Source: Clostridiales bacterium (GTDB taxonomy: Bacteria; Bacillota; Clostridia; Oscillospirales; Oscillospiraceae). Taken from it: 37,360 nucleotides of DNA. The stretch covers positions 1-37,360 of the forward strand of contig JALEII010000063.1 of assembly GCA_022770345.1 (NCBI GenBank), read 5' to 3'. This document shows positions 1 to 8,847 of the stretch, piece by piece. Position 1 is the stretch's first letter, and every line of letters starts with the position of its first letter. Under the pieces are notes generated by a model. The model saw only the letters and a list, made by a program, of their open reading frames with translations, had not been told where the DNA came from and made no database searches. Made by a program: the position numbers and the translations under genes.

Positions 1-1185
<1,185 letters not shown>

Positions 1186-1199
1186 CTCGCCCTACCTCC

Positions 1200-2420
1200 T
1201 TACAGCATCCGCAGGTCTTCCTTGCGGATGACCTTGATGTACATATCTTCCTCGTCCCGGTCCTCAATGACGCAGGACCACTCCGGGCTCACCAGCGTCT
1301 TGGCAGCGCCGTTCCACTGGGCCTCGTAGGCATCCACCAGCTCGTCCAGCGGGGCCATTTCATAACGGGCGGTGAAATCCTCGCTCTTGACCTTGATCCA
1401 GGTCTCATCCTTGGTCCAGCGGACCATTTCGTAAGGCACCTGCTGCACGTCCAGCATATAGCGGATGTAGCCGCCCAGGAGCCTGCCGTCGTTTTCGTCC
1501 ATTTCATGGGGTACACCCAGGAAGCTCCGCAGCCCCTCCTTTGCGAAGGGGTCGATGAACTGATTCTTGCCCGCCGTGGCAAAGACGATGCGGAACACCC
1601 GCAGGAATTCGTCCTCATCGGGGGCCATGTCCTGAATGGCCATCATGGGGAACTGAATGGACCAGACCCAGCCCATCTGGGCCACCCAATGATAGGCCTT
1701 TTCCAGAGACGTTTCTTCACCGAAATTCTGGGTGTACTGGCCGTTGCGCAGGCACTGGCCTTCCTTGACCATCCGCTCTCTGGGGGTGTCGTGGATGGGC
1801 TCCACGGGCTGCTGCATGTGGTCCAGCCAGCCCTGCTTCGGCAAATGATACACATCCCGCCGCTCGGCCACCACGCGGCAGTGCTTGTTGCCGCAGCCCC
1901 GGGCCTGGCACATATTCAGGGCCATTTCGTTCTCCGTGCCGTGGGCCGAAGCCAGGTCAAAGTTGGCGGTGAACATACTGGTGGTCATATTGCAAAGCTC
2001 GCTGCCCACGATGTCCCAGGGGCAGGTGTCCAGCTCTTTCTCCACCCGGTTCCGGGTAAACTGGACCACCCGGCCCGCCATGTTCTCCCATTCGTCGCCG
2101 GAATCGCCGGTGATGCCGCCCAGCCAGCTGGACTTCTCGCACAGCTCCGGGATGTTAAAGGCCTCATAGAGGGATGTGTTTACATAATCTTTCTGTTCCT
2201 CCGGGGTCCCGGCCACGGCCATATTCATCATATTGGCAATGTCGCAGATGGCCTCGGTGCGCTTTTCCCAGCTGGGTTCAAAAATTCGCATGACCTGGAA
2301 AAGGTTGGCGGTCATGGCAGCAATCTGACGGTTCAGCTGCCGGTAGGCCTCCTCCTCGGTGATGAGCTTGCCCCAGGCGGTTGCAAAGCATTTTCGGGAA
2401 TCCAATTTTTCTTTCAGCAT
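1200..2420 (-). CDS. Unrecognised 406-aa protein, first gene of the GcvT-like operon
   Basis: I do not recognise this family with confidence. The ORF track extends it to 500 aa, but the ATG at 2418-2420 (MLKEKLDSRK) is preceded by AGGAGG at good spacing and lies downstream of a -10-like TATAAT, so 406 aa is preferred. It has no signal peptide or membrane segment and is probably soluble. A Cys/His-rich stretch near residue 180 (MCQARGCGNKHCRVV) resembles the C-terminal Cys patch of V4R/4-vinyl-reductase-type or ATC-hydrolase-type small-molecule-binding domains, but this is only a resemblance. The remainder is rich in Trp and acidic residues. Position suggests it is a partner of the GcvT-like demethylase, for instance a substrate-binding or activating subunit; this is inference. 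It is transcribed away from the PucR-like regulator, across a region with a perfect inverted repeat. Confidence 0.75.
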   Translation of the reverse strand: MLKEKLDSRKCFATAWGKLITEEEAYRQLNRQIAAMTANLFQVMRIFEPSWEKRTEAICDIANMMNMAVAGTPEEQKDYVNTSLYEAFNIPELCEKSSWLGGITGDSGDEWENMAGRVVQFTRNRVEKELDTCPWDIVGSELCNMTTSMFTANFDLASAHGTENEMALNMCQARGCGNKHCRVVAERRDVYHLPKQGWLDHMQQPVEPIHDTPRERMVKEGQCLRNGQYTQNFGEETSLEKAYHWVAQMGWVWSIQFPMMAIQDMAPDEDEFLRVFRIVFATAGKNQFIDPFAKEGLRSFLGVPHEMDENDGRLLGGYIRYMLDVQQVPYEMVRWTKDETWIKVKSEDFTARYEMAPLDELVDAYEAQWNGAAKTLVSPEWSCVIEDRDEEDMYIKVIRKEDLRML

Positions 2421-2456
2421 GATATGCCTCCTATTCTCGTGTGCTGTAGTGCCTTC

Positions 2457-2485
2457 ATTATAAACGAGATGGGCTGTTGGGGAAA
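2457..2485 (-). promoter_or_regulatory. Candidate promoter of the 406-aa/GcvT/SDR operon
   Basis: On the minus strand a perfect TATAAT (2457-2462) lies 36 bp upstream of the 406-aa gene's start codon. The hexamer 17 bp further upstream is TTTCCC, a poor -35, as is common for activator-dependent promoters. A CTACAAAA element at 2488-2495 sits just upstream and recurs at 2599-2606. Confidence 0.5.
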
Positions 2486-2524
2486 TTCTACAAAAGGCCG
2501 GTTTTTTCCTACTCCCGCCCCTGC

Positions 2525-2553
2525 AATTTGTATTCCGACAACCCATACAAATT
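2525..2553. promoter_or_regulatory. Candidate operator: perfect 9-bp inverted repeat
   Basis: AATTTGTAT (2525-2533) and ATACAAATT (2545-2553) are exact reverse complements separated by 11 bp, giving a centre-to-centre distance of 20 bp, about two helical turns. The element is placed between the divergent promoters of the GcvT-like operon and the PucR-like regulator, where an autoregulated activator would bind. It is not followed by a T-run in either direction, which argues against a terminator. Confidence 0.6.
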
Positions 2554-2621
2554 ATAGGGTCTGATTTTGGGCATAATGCCGATAGCAAAGGATTTCCCCT
2601 ACAAAATGTACTGTTCCCGCC

Positions 2622-2650
2622 TTGACAGGCTGCGGGGAGGAACTTATAAT
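2622..2650 (+). promoter_or_regulatory. Sigma-70 promoter of the PucR-like regulator gene
   Basis: TTGACA (2622-2627) and TATAAT (2645-2650) are both perfect consensus hexamers with the ideal 17-bp spacer. The expected transcription start is near 2657. This rules out the track's ATG at 2653 as the start and fits the ATG at 2683. Confidence 0.85.
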
Positions 2651-2682
2651 AAATGTCAGAAAACGTTGGGAGGAGCGCACCC

Positions 2683-4197
2683 ATGAAGCTGTGCAGCGAC
2701 ATTCTCTATTGGCGGCTGAAAGAAGAACTGAATACCGTTTCCCGGAAGGGCTGTCCGGGCAGCGATTTAATTCTGAGCCGTCCGGAATTTTACCTGGACC
2801 GGACCCAATCCTTCGAGAAAAACCGGGTCTACGTCTGCTCGGCGGATCACCTGCCTCAGGACCCCCGGATCGGCGAGAATGTATGCCTCATTTGCCTGGG
2901 CCAGTGCTGGAATCTCAACGCCTATTATAGCCGGTGCAGCGTCATTCTGGTGGAGGGCAGCTGGGACATTTTCCGGGTGTTCAACCTGGTCCAGGAAATC
3001 TTCAACCGCTACGACAGCTGGGAGGAGCAACTCTGGTCCATCCTCCGCCACGGAGCAGGACTTTCCCAAATGCTGGATGTCAGCCGGGGCATTTTTGAAA
3101 ATCCCCTGCTGCTCACGGGAACGGATTTCCGCTATCTGGGGGTCACGGAGGAAGATTACCTGAAAAATCAGCTGGGCCTCCAGCTGGATACCCAGACCTT
3201 TGACGTGGAAAAAATGGCCACGTTCCTGTCTCTGCACGAAATGTCCATCCACGTCCGGGAGCCGCTGCTGCTGGAACTGCAGGGGCGGCGGTCCCTGTCC
3301 GTAAACATTTTCGACCAGGAGGAATATCTGGGCTGCCTCACGGTGCTGGAAGGCCAACGGGCTTTCCGGGATTCCGACAAGGCCCTGGCGGTCTTTTTCT
3401 GCAAGCTGCTGCGGCAGGCCATTTTGCAGAATCCCGTACTTTCCAGCACCCGGGCCGCCGTACGCCGGGCCTTGCGGAGCGTCATTTCCGGGCAAAGTGT
3501 GGACTTTGAGCATCGCCGGGCCTTGCGCCTGGAGAGTGAGAAAAACACCTGGGTCTGCGTGAAGCTCCTGCCCCGGTCCGGCAGCACCCACCTGCCGGGA
3601 GCCTATCTTTCCGCCGCTCTGGAGGAGCGGTACCCGGGAGCCATTGCTTTTGAATTTGAGGATGCCGTAGCCGCTTTTCTCCCTGCGGACCAGGCAAAAA
3701 AAGGCGCCGAACCCCCGCCCACGCCGGAGAAGCTGGGGCTGGTCTGCGGCATTTCTTCGGTATTTTCCAATCTGTACGACGCCAATCACGCCTGGTTTCA
3801 GGCCTCCGCCGCCCTGCAAAAGGGACTTTCCAAAGGGGACAGTGGGCCGGTATACCATTTTCAGGACTACCTGCTCCCCCAGATGCTCAGCGCCGCCCTT
3901 GCGGGCCGCCCCTCCTGGGTCTATTACACGGATGGCCTGAAGCGGCTGAAGGAACACGACGGCAATTCTCAGGTGTCCTACCTGCACACCCTGCGGACAT
4001 ACCTGGACTGCAATCTGTCCGTGACCCGGACCGCCTCGGCGCTGTTCCTGCACCGCTCCACCCTTCTGGATCGGCTCTCCCATATTACCGCCATGCTGGG
4101 CAGCGACCTCAAAGACCCGGACGAGTGCCTGACCCTGGGCCTGGTCCTCCGGGCTGAGGTAGAACAGCAGCGCACAGAACAAAGCGTTCTGAAATAA
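2683..4197 (+). CDS. PucR/CdaR-family helix-turn-helix transcriptional regulator
   Basis: A 504-aa regulator. The start at 2683 is chosen over the track's 2653 because GGGAGGAG lies 7 bp before it and a consensus promoter starts transcription near 2657. The C-terminal part carries the PucR-type helix-turn-helix: LHTLRTYLDCNLSVTRTASALFLHRSTL matches the family pattern in which a conserved 'L..YL....n...tA..L..HrnTl..Rl' segment precedes the end. The roughly 430-residue upstream part would sense the ligand; its first 110 residues look like a PucR-type N-terminal module and the middle like a GAF/CdaR-type domain, both judged by general appearance only. Such proteins usually activate adjacent catabolic operons in response to the substrate. 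It is divergent to the GcvT-like operon, with an inverted repeat between them as its likely site. A strong hairpin follows the stop. Confidence 0.85.
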   Translation: MKLCSDILYWRLKEELNTVSRKGCPGSDLILSRPEFYLDRTQSFEKNRVYVCSADHLPQDPRIGENVCLICLGQCWNLNAYYSRCSVILVEGSWDIFRVFNLVQEIFNRYDSWEEQLWSILRHGAGLSQMLDVSRGIFENPLLLTGTDFRYLGVTEEDYLKNQLGLQLDTQTFDVEKMATFLSLHEMSIHVREPLLLELQGRRSLSVNIFDQEEYLGCLTVLEGQRAFRDSDKALAVFFCKLLRQAILQNPVLSSTRAAVRRALRSVISGQSVDFEHRRALRLESEKNTWVCVKLLPRSGSTHLPGAYLSAALEERYPGAIAFEFEDAVAAFLPADQAKKGAEPPPTPEKLGLVCGISSVFSNLYDANHAWFQASAALQKGLSKGDSGPVYHFQDYLLPQMLSAALAGRPSWVYYTDGLKRLKEHDGNSQVSYLHTLRTYLDCNLSVTRTASALFLHRSTLLDRLSHITAMLGSDLKDPDECLTLGLVLRAEVEQQRTEQSVLK

Positions 4198-4203
4198 ACA
4201 TAC

Positions 4204-4246
4204 GCCCCCGGCGGGCCGGAATCATCCGGTCCGCCGGGGGCATCGT
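4204..4246. terminator. Rho-independent terminator between convergent genes
   Basis: A 16-bp GC-rich stem (GCCCCCGGCGGGCCGG against CCGGTCCGCCGGGGGC, one wobble pair) with a 6-nt loop begins 7 bp after the regulator's stop. The following T-run is short (CGTTTC), so efficiency is uncertain. It separates the regulator from the convergent beta-lactamase-fold gene and could serve both. Confidence 0.7.
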
Positions 4247-4280
4247 TTCAAGTGTCCGTTCTCGCCTGTCTGCGGAGGCA

Positions 4281-5786
4281 TCAAATGCGGGTCAGGTGTG
4301 TTACCTGGGCTTTGCCGGCAAAAACATGGTTGGAACAGGTCTCCACCTGGGCCTGATCGCCGGAGAAGGTAAAGGTGATGGAAGTCTCATTGCAGGTCTC
4401 TACCATGCGGAGACGAAGCTGAAATACATTGTCCGCTTCCCAGCAGCCGCTGCACAACGCTATGGACGGCATTCCCGGAAGCTCGTTGCGCAGACGGGTC
4501 CCATCCATGGCAGCCGTCAGGCTCTGGGGCTTCCCGTCAACCAGACAGGTAAGGGTGCAGGCATTCTCCGCAAAGGTAAGGGAAAGGGCCTTTGCACCGC
4601 CGGGCCGGTCTTCTCCGGACATAAAGCGGACCATTCCGGCATCCGCCAAAGCAAAGTAGCCGTCGGTAACGGCGTATGTACTTCCGTTGATCTTCTCTTG
4701 CAGCGGCGATTCCGGGCTGCGCCGAGGGGCAGGCAATGCCAGCATTTGCATCCGGCGGGCAAGGTGGGCAGAAGCCTCCGGGTCTTCCGGCAGGATCTCC
4801 GTTTCCGGCCCGGGCAAAGCATCCATCCACTTCCAGATGGTATCCAACGCCTTCTGGGGCATGGCACCGCCAGTGGAGCCGGAGGCATTTTCCGTAATGG
4901 CCAGCAGCATGTCCCGCTCCGGGAACACAATGGTGAACTGTCCCATTGCGCCGTCCGCCCGGTAAACGCCCTTGGGGCGGCACATCCAGATCTGGAAGCC
5001 GTAGCCCACAAAATTGTCCTCCGCCGGGGGGTTGACCGCCCGTTCTGTGGCAGAATCATTCTGCTTGGAGGTCGCCAACTTTACATAATCCTCAGCCAGA
5101 ATCCGCTCGCCCTCCCAGACGCCGCCGTCTGCGTAGAGTTTCATCAATCGCAGGTTGTCCTCCGTGGTAGCGAACAGGCCCCCGCCGCCGACCTCCATAC
5201 CGTCTGGCATCGTGATCCAGCGCAGATTCTCTGCATCAATACCGATTTTGTCAAACAGCCGGGGCTTCAGGTAATCGTGCAGACCCAGGCCGGTGAGCTT
5301 CCGGACGATGGCACCCAGAAATGTAGAGCCGGTGGAGTTATACATGAAGGTCGTACCCGGAACATGGTTGACCGGGGTAGCCAGGAATTCCCGTATCCAG
5401 TCCTTACTGGGCCGGGGCATGGTATCCATGCCGCAGCCCATGCACAGTACGTCCCGGACCGTGAGCTTTTTCAGATTTTCGGAAGGATTTTCCGGAATTT
5501 CATCAGGAAAAATATCCACGATTCGGTCCGTCAGCTTCAAAAGTCCTTCCGTGTAGGCGATGCCTACGGCGGTAGCGGCATAGGTCTTGGTGTGAGATTG
5601 CAGGCCATGGCGGATACCGGTGGCATAAGGGGCCCACCAGCCCTCAGCGCAGACCTTGCCATGGCGCATGATCATCAGGCCGTGAGGTTCGGTCCAGCCT
5701 TCCTCCAATCTATCCAGCAGCCATTCAATGGATGCTGAAGGAATGCCGACAGCTTCCGGTGTGGTGCGGGGAAATTCTTTACGCAT
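4281..5786 (-). CDS. Serine hydrolase of the class C beta-lactamase / EstB family
   Basis: A 501-aa protein with the beta-lactamase (AmpC/DD-peptidase) fold. Visible motifs are SxxK as SHTK at residues 64-67 (nucleophile Ser64, base Lys67), YxN/S as YNS at 149-151 and a late ADGAMGQ segment in the position of the third (KTG/HxG) motif. There is no signal peptide (MRKEFPRTTPEAVG), so it is cytosolic and unlikely to be a periplasmic antibiotic resistance enzyme or a penicillin-binding protein. Family members of this type include esterases that remove short acyl groups. The last ~150 residues form an extra beta-rich C-terminal domain, as in many of these hydrolases. It is the last gene of an operon with the CE1-like and CE2-like esterases, 32 bp behind the latter, with AGGAGG before its ATG. 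Esterase function is inferred from context. Confidence 0.85.
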   Translation of the reverse strand: MRKEFPRTTPEAVGIPSASIEWLLDRLEEGWTEPHGLMIMRHGKVCAEGWWAPYATGIRHGLQSHTKTYAATAVGIAYTEGLLKLTDRIVDIFPDEIPENPSENLKKLTVRDVLCMGCGMDTMPRPSKDWIREFLATPVNHVPGTTFMYNSTGSTFLGAIVRKLTGLGLHDYLKPRLFDKIGIDAENLRWITMPDGMEVGGGGLFATTEDNLRLMKLYADGGVWEGERILAEDYVKLATSKQNDSATERAVNPPAEDNFVGYGFQIWMCRPKGVYRADGAMGQFTIVFPERDMLLAITENASGSTGGAMPQKALDTIWKWMDALPGPETEILPEDPEASAHLARRMQMLALPAPRRSPESPLQEKINGSTYAVTDGYFALADAGMVRFMSGEDRPGGAKALSLTFAENACTLTCLVDGKPQSLTAAMDGTRLRNELPGMPSIALCSGCWEADNVFQLRLRMVETCNETSITFTFSGDQAQVETCSNHVFAGKAQVTHLTRI

Positions 5787-5818
5787 AGGGGATACCTCCT
5801 AAATCAAATATCAGAAAA

Positions 5819-6946
5819 TCAGAGTCCGGCTTCCTGAAGCCGGCGAATCTTTGCGGTCAGGTCCTCTGCCATCAGCTTGTGCCGGTAGATGCTGGGATGC
5901 AGGCAGCCTCCCACATCCGCTCCAACGTTCATCATCTTGTTGAACTTCAGGATGTCCACACGGTGATCGTTGGTCTGGGTGCGATATTGATCCACAATGT
6001 CCCGGATCTCGTCGAAAAGATAGTAATCCATGCAGCCAAGTGCGCAGAGAATGACTGGGTCGGGTCCGTTGAGGGAACGAATTTCTTCCAGGAAGGTCCG
6101 GTAATTTTTCCGAAAATCCGCAAGAGCCTGCGCCTTGTCCGTCCGGAAATAAATCTGGTTGGCATCGTTTGTGCCAAGATTCAACACAATATAGCGGGCG
6201 GGCTTCTCGGCAAAATTGTAAGGGTCTGCCAAGGGGACAGGCTGCGACCGCCGGATGGCCAGCTTTTCCTGAATGATTCGGTCCGCATAGGGATACAGAT
6301 CCCGCATACAGTAGAAGCCGGGCATGGGCACGGGATTTTCGATACTGATTCCGCTGACGCTGATGAACCGGGGCTCCAGGCCCAGGGTCCGGGCAGTAAT
6401 GGCCCCGTAGGTCATCCAGCCGTCCTCCTCGGCGGCCTCGAATTCGTGGGCGGGGTCCGTTGCAGCATTTCCAAAGCCGCAGGTAATGGAATCTCCGATA
6501 AACTCGATCACGTCCCGCTTCTCCGGCGCAAAGGGGAGCATTTCTCCGTCGGTCACAATCCCCGCAAGCCCCAGAGCCGTGCGGAAATTCTCCGTCAGCT
6601 TGATGATACGGACTTCATGGGTCTGCACCGTCTCGGAGAAAAAGACGGGAACGGTCTCCCCGTCCCGGACCGCCTGTTTCCGGCAGGGGGTCTGGTCATC
6701 GTCCAGAAATACCGCCACATAGGGCCAGTCCTCCCGGGGGGGTGCGCCGGCGGGGGGCGTAACATTCGGCGGCACAAACGTATCGGGAATTGCCCGGAAC
6801 TTCACGGCCAGAAAGCTGCCGGTAAACCGAAAGCGAAAGCCGCCGCAGGTATAGTTGGCGTACAATGTCTGTTCTTCCCGGTCATACCAGGTGCGGCCAT
6901 AGGTCTGAATTTTGTCGGATAGGCTTGTATAAGAAAGTGTGTTCAT
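5819..6946 (-). CDS. CE2-like acetylesterase, SGNH hydrolase with N-terminal beta-sandwich
   Basis: A 375-aa cytosolic SGNH esterase. The track gives 412 aa, but the ATG at 6944-6946 (MNTLSYTSLS) follows GGAG overlapping the stop of the preceding esterase gene, and the extra residues are a shadow of that gene. Residues ~20-140 form a beta-rich domain and the SGNH domain follows: block I FIGDSITCGFGN with nucleophile Ser153, a GTNDAN block III, and GGCLHPS carrying the catalytic His. This two-domain layout matches carbohydrate esterase family 2, which deacetylates xylans, mannans or other sugars, often at O-6. No signal peptide is visible, whereas many CE2 enzymes are secreted, so it probably acts on imported oligosaccharides or glycosides. 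It is second in an operon after the CE1-like esterase and before the beta-lactamase-fold hydrolase. Confidence 0.85.
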   Translation of the reverse strand: MNTLSYTSLSDKIQTYGRTWYDREEQTLYANYTCGGFRFRFTGSFLAVKFRAIPDTFVPPNVTPPAGAPPREDWPYVAVFLDDDQTPCRKQAVRDGETVPVFFSETVQTHEVRIIKLTENFRTALGLAGIVTDGEMLPFAPEKRDVIEFIGDSITCGFGNAATDPAHEFEAAEEDGWMTYGAITARTLGLEPRFISVSGISIENPVPMPGFYCMRDLYPYADRIIQEKLAIRRSQPVPLADPYNFAEKPARYIVLNLGTNDANQIYFRTDKAQALADFRKNYRTFLEEIRSLNGPDPVILCALGCMDYYLFDEIRDIVDQYRTQTNDHRVDILKFNKMMNVGADVGGCLHPSIYRHKLMAEDLTAKIRRLQEAGL

Positions 6947-6951
6947 GGGCT

Positions 6952-7746
6952 TCACTCCATTCCCAGCATCCAGCGGATCGCAGGCTCCAGATTGGCTTCC
7001 CAGAATTTCCAGTTGTGGACACCGGGCGCAGTGCGGTAAACGTGGGGAACGTGGCATTCCTCCAGGAAGCGGTGGAAGGCGCAGTTTGGCTCATAGAGGA
7101 AATCCTCCGTACCGCAGGCCATGAAAATGTCGGGAATGGGCTTCCCCGCCTCCTGAAGCTGCCGCAGCAGTACCTCCGGATTGCAGGAACGCTCCGGTGC
7201 CGTCTTCAGGTCACCGAACACATGATTATAATAGGCATAGTTGGCCATAGGATTCCCCTGCTTCGGGTCCATATTGGGCAATTCATGGATAATGAGTGCA
7301 CTGGACAGGGCCATGATCTTGCTGAACCGGTCAGCAAACTGAAGGCCTGTGTGCAATGCACCGAAGCCGCCCATGGACAATCCACCGATCCAGGTATTCT
7401 CTCTGGAAATATCCAGTCCAAAGGTTTTTTCTGCGAACTCGGGCAGCTCCTGTCCCACAAAGTCTGCATAGCGTTCGCCGGTAGCTTCCCGGTTCAGGTA
7501 AAAGCTGTTTCCCGCAGCAGGCATCAGCACCGCCAGGTTGTAAGTCAAGGCCAATTCCCGGATGGAGGAACCGGTGATCCAGTCCGACTCGCAGCCGCTG
7601 TATCCATGAAGCAGAATCAGGGTTTTCGGCGGACGCTGAAGGTTGGGATTTTCCGGAAAAGGCGGAGCATCGTTGGGCAGGACCGCATAAAAATGGCTCT
7701 GGCCGGCCAGTGTTTTGGAATAAAACTCGGTGTGGATGAGAGACAT
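6952..7746 (-). CDS. CE1/esterase-D-like alpha/beta hydrolase (acyl or feruloyl esterase)
   Basis: A 264-aa alpha/beta-hydrolase of the putative-esterase family (esterase D, tributyrin esterase, CE1). The track's 481 aa is over-extended; the ATG at 7744-7746 (MSLIHTEFYS) has AGGAG upstream and starts the recognisable fold. The oxyanion segment is LHGYSGCESDW near residue 47, the nucleophile elbow GLSMGG carries Ser124, and the catalytic His is in APGVHNWKFW near the end. Close relatives hydrolyse short-chain acyl or hydroxycinnamoyl esters. There is no signal peptide. It is first in an operon with the CE2-like and beta-lactamase-fold hydrolases; its TGA overlaps the next gene's ribosome site. 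An extended -10 (TGCTATACT) lies just upstream. The shared two-box operator of the neighbouring regulon was looked for here and not found. Confidence 0.85.
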   Translation of the reverse strand: MSLIHTEFYSKTLAGQSHFYAVLPNDAPPFPENPNLQRPPKTLILLHGYSGCESDWITGSSIRELALTYNLAVLMPAAGNSFYLNREATGERYADFVGQELPEFAEKTFGLDISRENTWIGGLSMGGFGALHTGLQFADRFSKIMALSSALIIHELPNMDPKQGNPMANYAYYNHVFGDLKTAPERSCNPEVLLRQLQEAGKPIPDIFMACGTEDFLYEPNCAFHRFLEECHVPHVYRTAPGVHNWKFWEANLEPAIRWMLGME

Positions 7747-7770
7747 GGCATAGCACTCCTTTTTTCTTTC

Positions 7771-7779
7771 AGTATAGCA
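7771..7779 (-). promoter_or_regulatory. Extended -10 promoter of the CE1-CE2-hydrolase operon
   Basis: On the minus strand TGCTATACT is an extended -10 element 25 bp upstream of the start codon. No good -35 is seen 16-18 bp further upstream, as expected for an extended -10 promoter. Confidence 0.5.
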
Positions 7780-7923
7780 GACTTGACCGTACAGGGCTTT
7801 CGTTTGTGTTGCAACGGCTTTTGGATTTGTAACCAGTGAGCCGTTTTTTTGAAAGGATCGGATACCTTCCCAAATGCGTTCCGCAGCGTTATAAGGTAAG
7901 ATATATGTGAAGGAGGCCTTGCC

Positions 7924-8784
7924 ATGAAGAATAGAGAAATTGTTGAAAAAATTCTCAGCTACCACCCACATATTCCGAATTATCACGGCTGCGATAGCTG
8001 GAAAGCCGGAGACCCGGAGGCAGAATGCACAGGCATTGTAACGGCTCTGGTACCTACGGTGAACGTGATCCGGAAAGCCCGTGCGCTGGGAGCAAATCTG
8101 CTGATCGTCCATGAGCCTACATTTTACACCTCCCAGGACGGCCCAGGCTGGTTTGAAGATTTTCCCAACCGGGTCTATGCGGAGAAGCGGCAGCTTCTGG
8201 AGGAGTCCGGGATCGCTATATGGCGGGACCACGACCATATGCACTTTCATCAGCCGGACAGCATCTTCACCGGCGTTCTGAAGGGATTGGGCTGGGAGGA
8301 CCGGGCCCATGTGGATCACAGCACCGGCTGCTATGCCCACTACCTGGTGAACCTCCCGGAAATGACGTTGGAGGCGCTGTGTCATCACCTGATGCACGCC
8401 ATCGGCATGAACGGCTTACGCTATATCGGAAAGCCCGATATGCCTGTCCGGACCGTGGCACTGGTAGGCCATCTCTTTCCGGAGGATCACGGTCTGAAGC
8501 ACCGGGACGGCTCTCCGGCAGAATACAGCGTACAGGTCATCAAAGTCCTGGAGGAGCAGGCGGATGTCATCATTCCCGGAGAAGTCATTGACTGGACGGT
8601 TCTATCCTATGTTCGGGATGCCGTGCAGCAGGGCCGGAACAAAGCCGTAATCAACCTCGGGCACCTGAACTGGGAAGAGCTGGGAATGCAATACGCCGCC
8701 GAATGGATTGGCCATCTGGTAGGCAGGCAAGTAAATGTAACGTATGTTCCTTCGGAGGATATGTACCAATTTCTGCTGCCATAG
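7924..8784 (+). CDS. NIF3/DUF34-family dinuclear-metal protein
   Basis: A 286-aa cytosolic protein resembling the NIF3-like (YbgI/DUF34, formerly 'GTP cyclohydrolase I type 2') family, which forms hexameric rings with a two-metal site and has no settled role. Supporting segments are an early LLIVHEPTFY at residues ~60-68, where the family usually has HHPxxF, an HDHMHFH stretch near residue 103, and a late NLGHLNWEELG that fits the C-terminal metal-binding GH...E motif. The HHP-to-HEP change at the first site suggests a divergent subfamily. AAGGAGG precedes the ATG. It is divergent to the CE1 operon and is followed by a strong bidirectional terminator, so it is monocistronic. Its link to the esterases is unknown; it could be a metal-dependent amidase or hydrolase. 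Confidence 0.75.
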   Translation: MKNREIVEKILSYHPHIPNYHGCDSWKAGDPEAECTGIVTALVPTVNVIRKARALGANLLIVHEPTFYTSQDGPGWFEDFPNRVYAEKRQLLEESGIAIWRDHDHMHFHQPDSIFTGVLKGLGWEDRAHVDHSTGCYAHYLVNLPEMTLEALCHHLMHAIGMNGLRYIGKPDMPVRTVALVGHLFPEDHGLKHRDGSPAEYSVQVIKVLEEQADVIIPGEVIDWTVLSYVRDAVQQGRNKAVINLGHLNWEELGMQYAAEWIGHLVGRQVNVTYVPSEDMYQFLLP

Positions 8785-8799
8785 ATCCCCCGACCCGTT

Positions 8800-8847
8800 A
8801 AAGCGCATCTGCCGCTTCCAAAGGGAAGCGGCAGATGCGCTTTTTTC
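8800..8847. terminator. Strong bidirectional rho-independent terminator
   Basis: A 19-20-bp perfect stem (AAGCGCATCTGCCGCTTCC and its exact complement) with an AAAG loop is followed by TTTTTT on the plus strand. On the minus strand the T-run is shorter. It lies between the convergent NIF3-like and SGNH esterase genes and closes the large esterase operon. Confidence 0.9.

Noticed and set aside
4281-5786. Antibiotic-resistance beta-lactamase
   Set aside because: There is no signal peptide, the protein is longer than class C enzymes and it sits in an esterase operon; a cytosolic esterase-type hydrolase is more likely.
7747-7923. Two-box operator before the CE1-CE2 operon
   Set aside because: At 28 bp from the extended -10 the sequence shows no ACTTTwTnAA box; co-regulation of this operon with the others is not supported by sequence.
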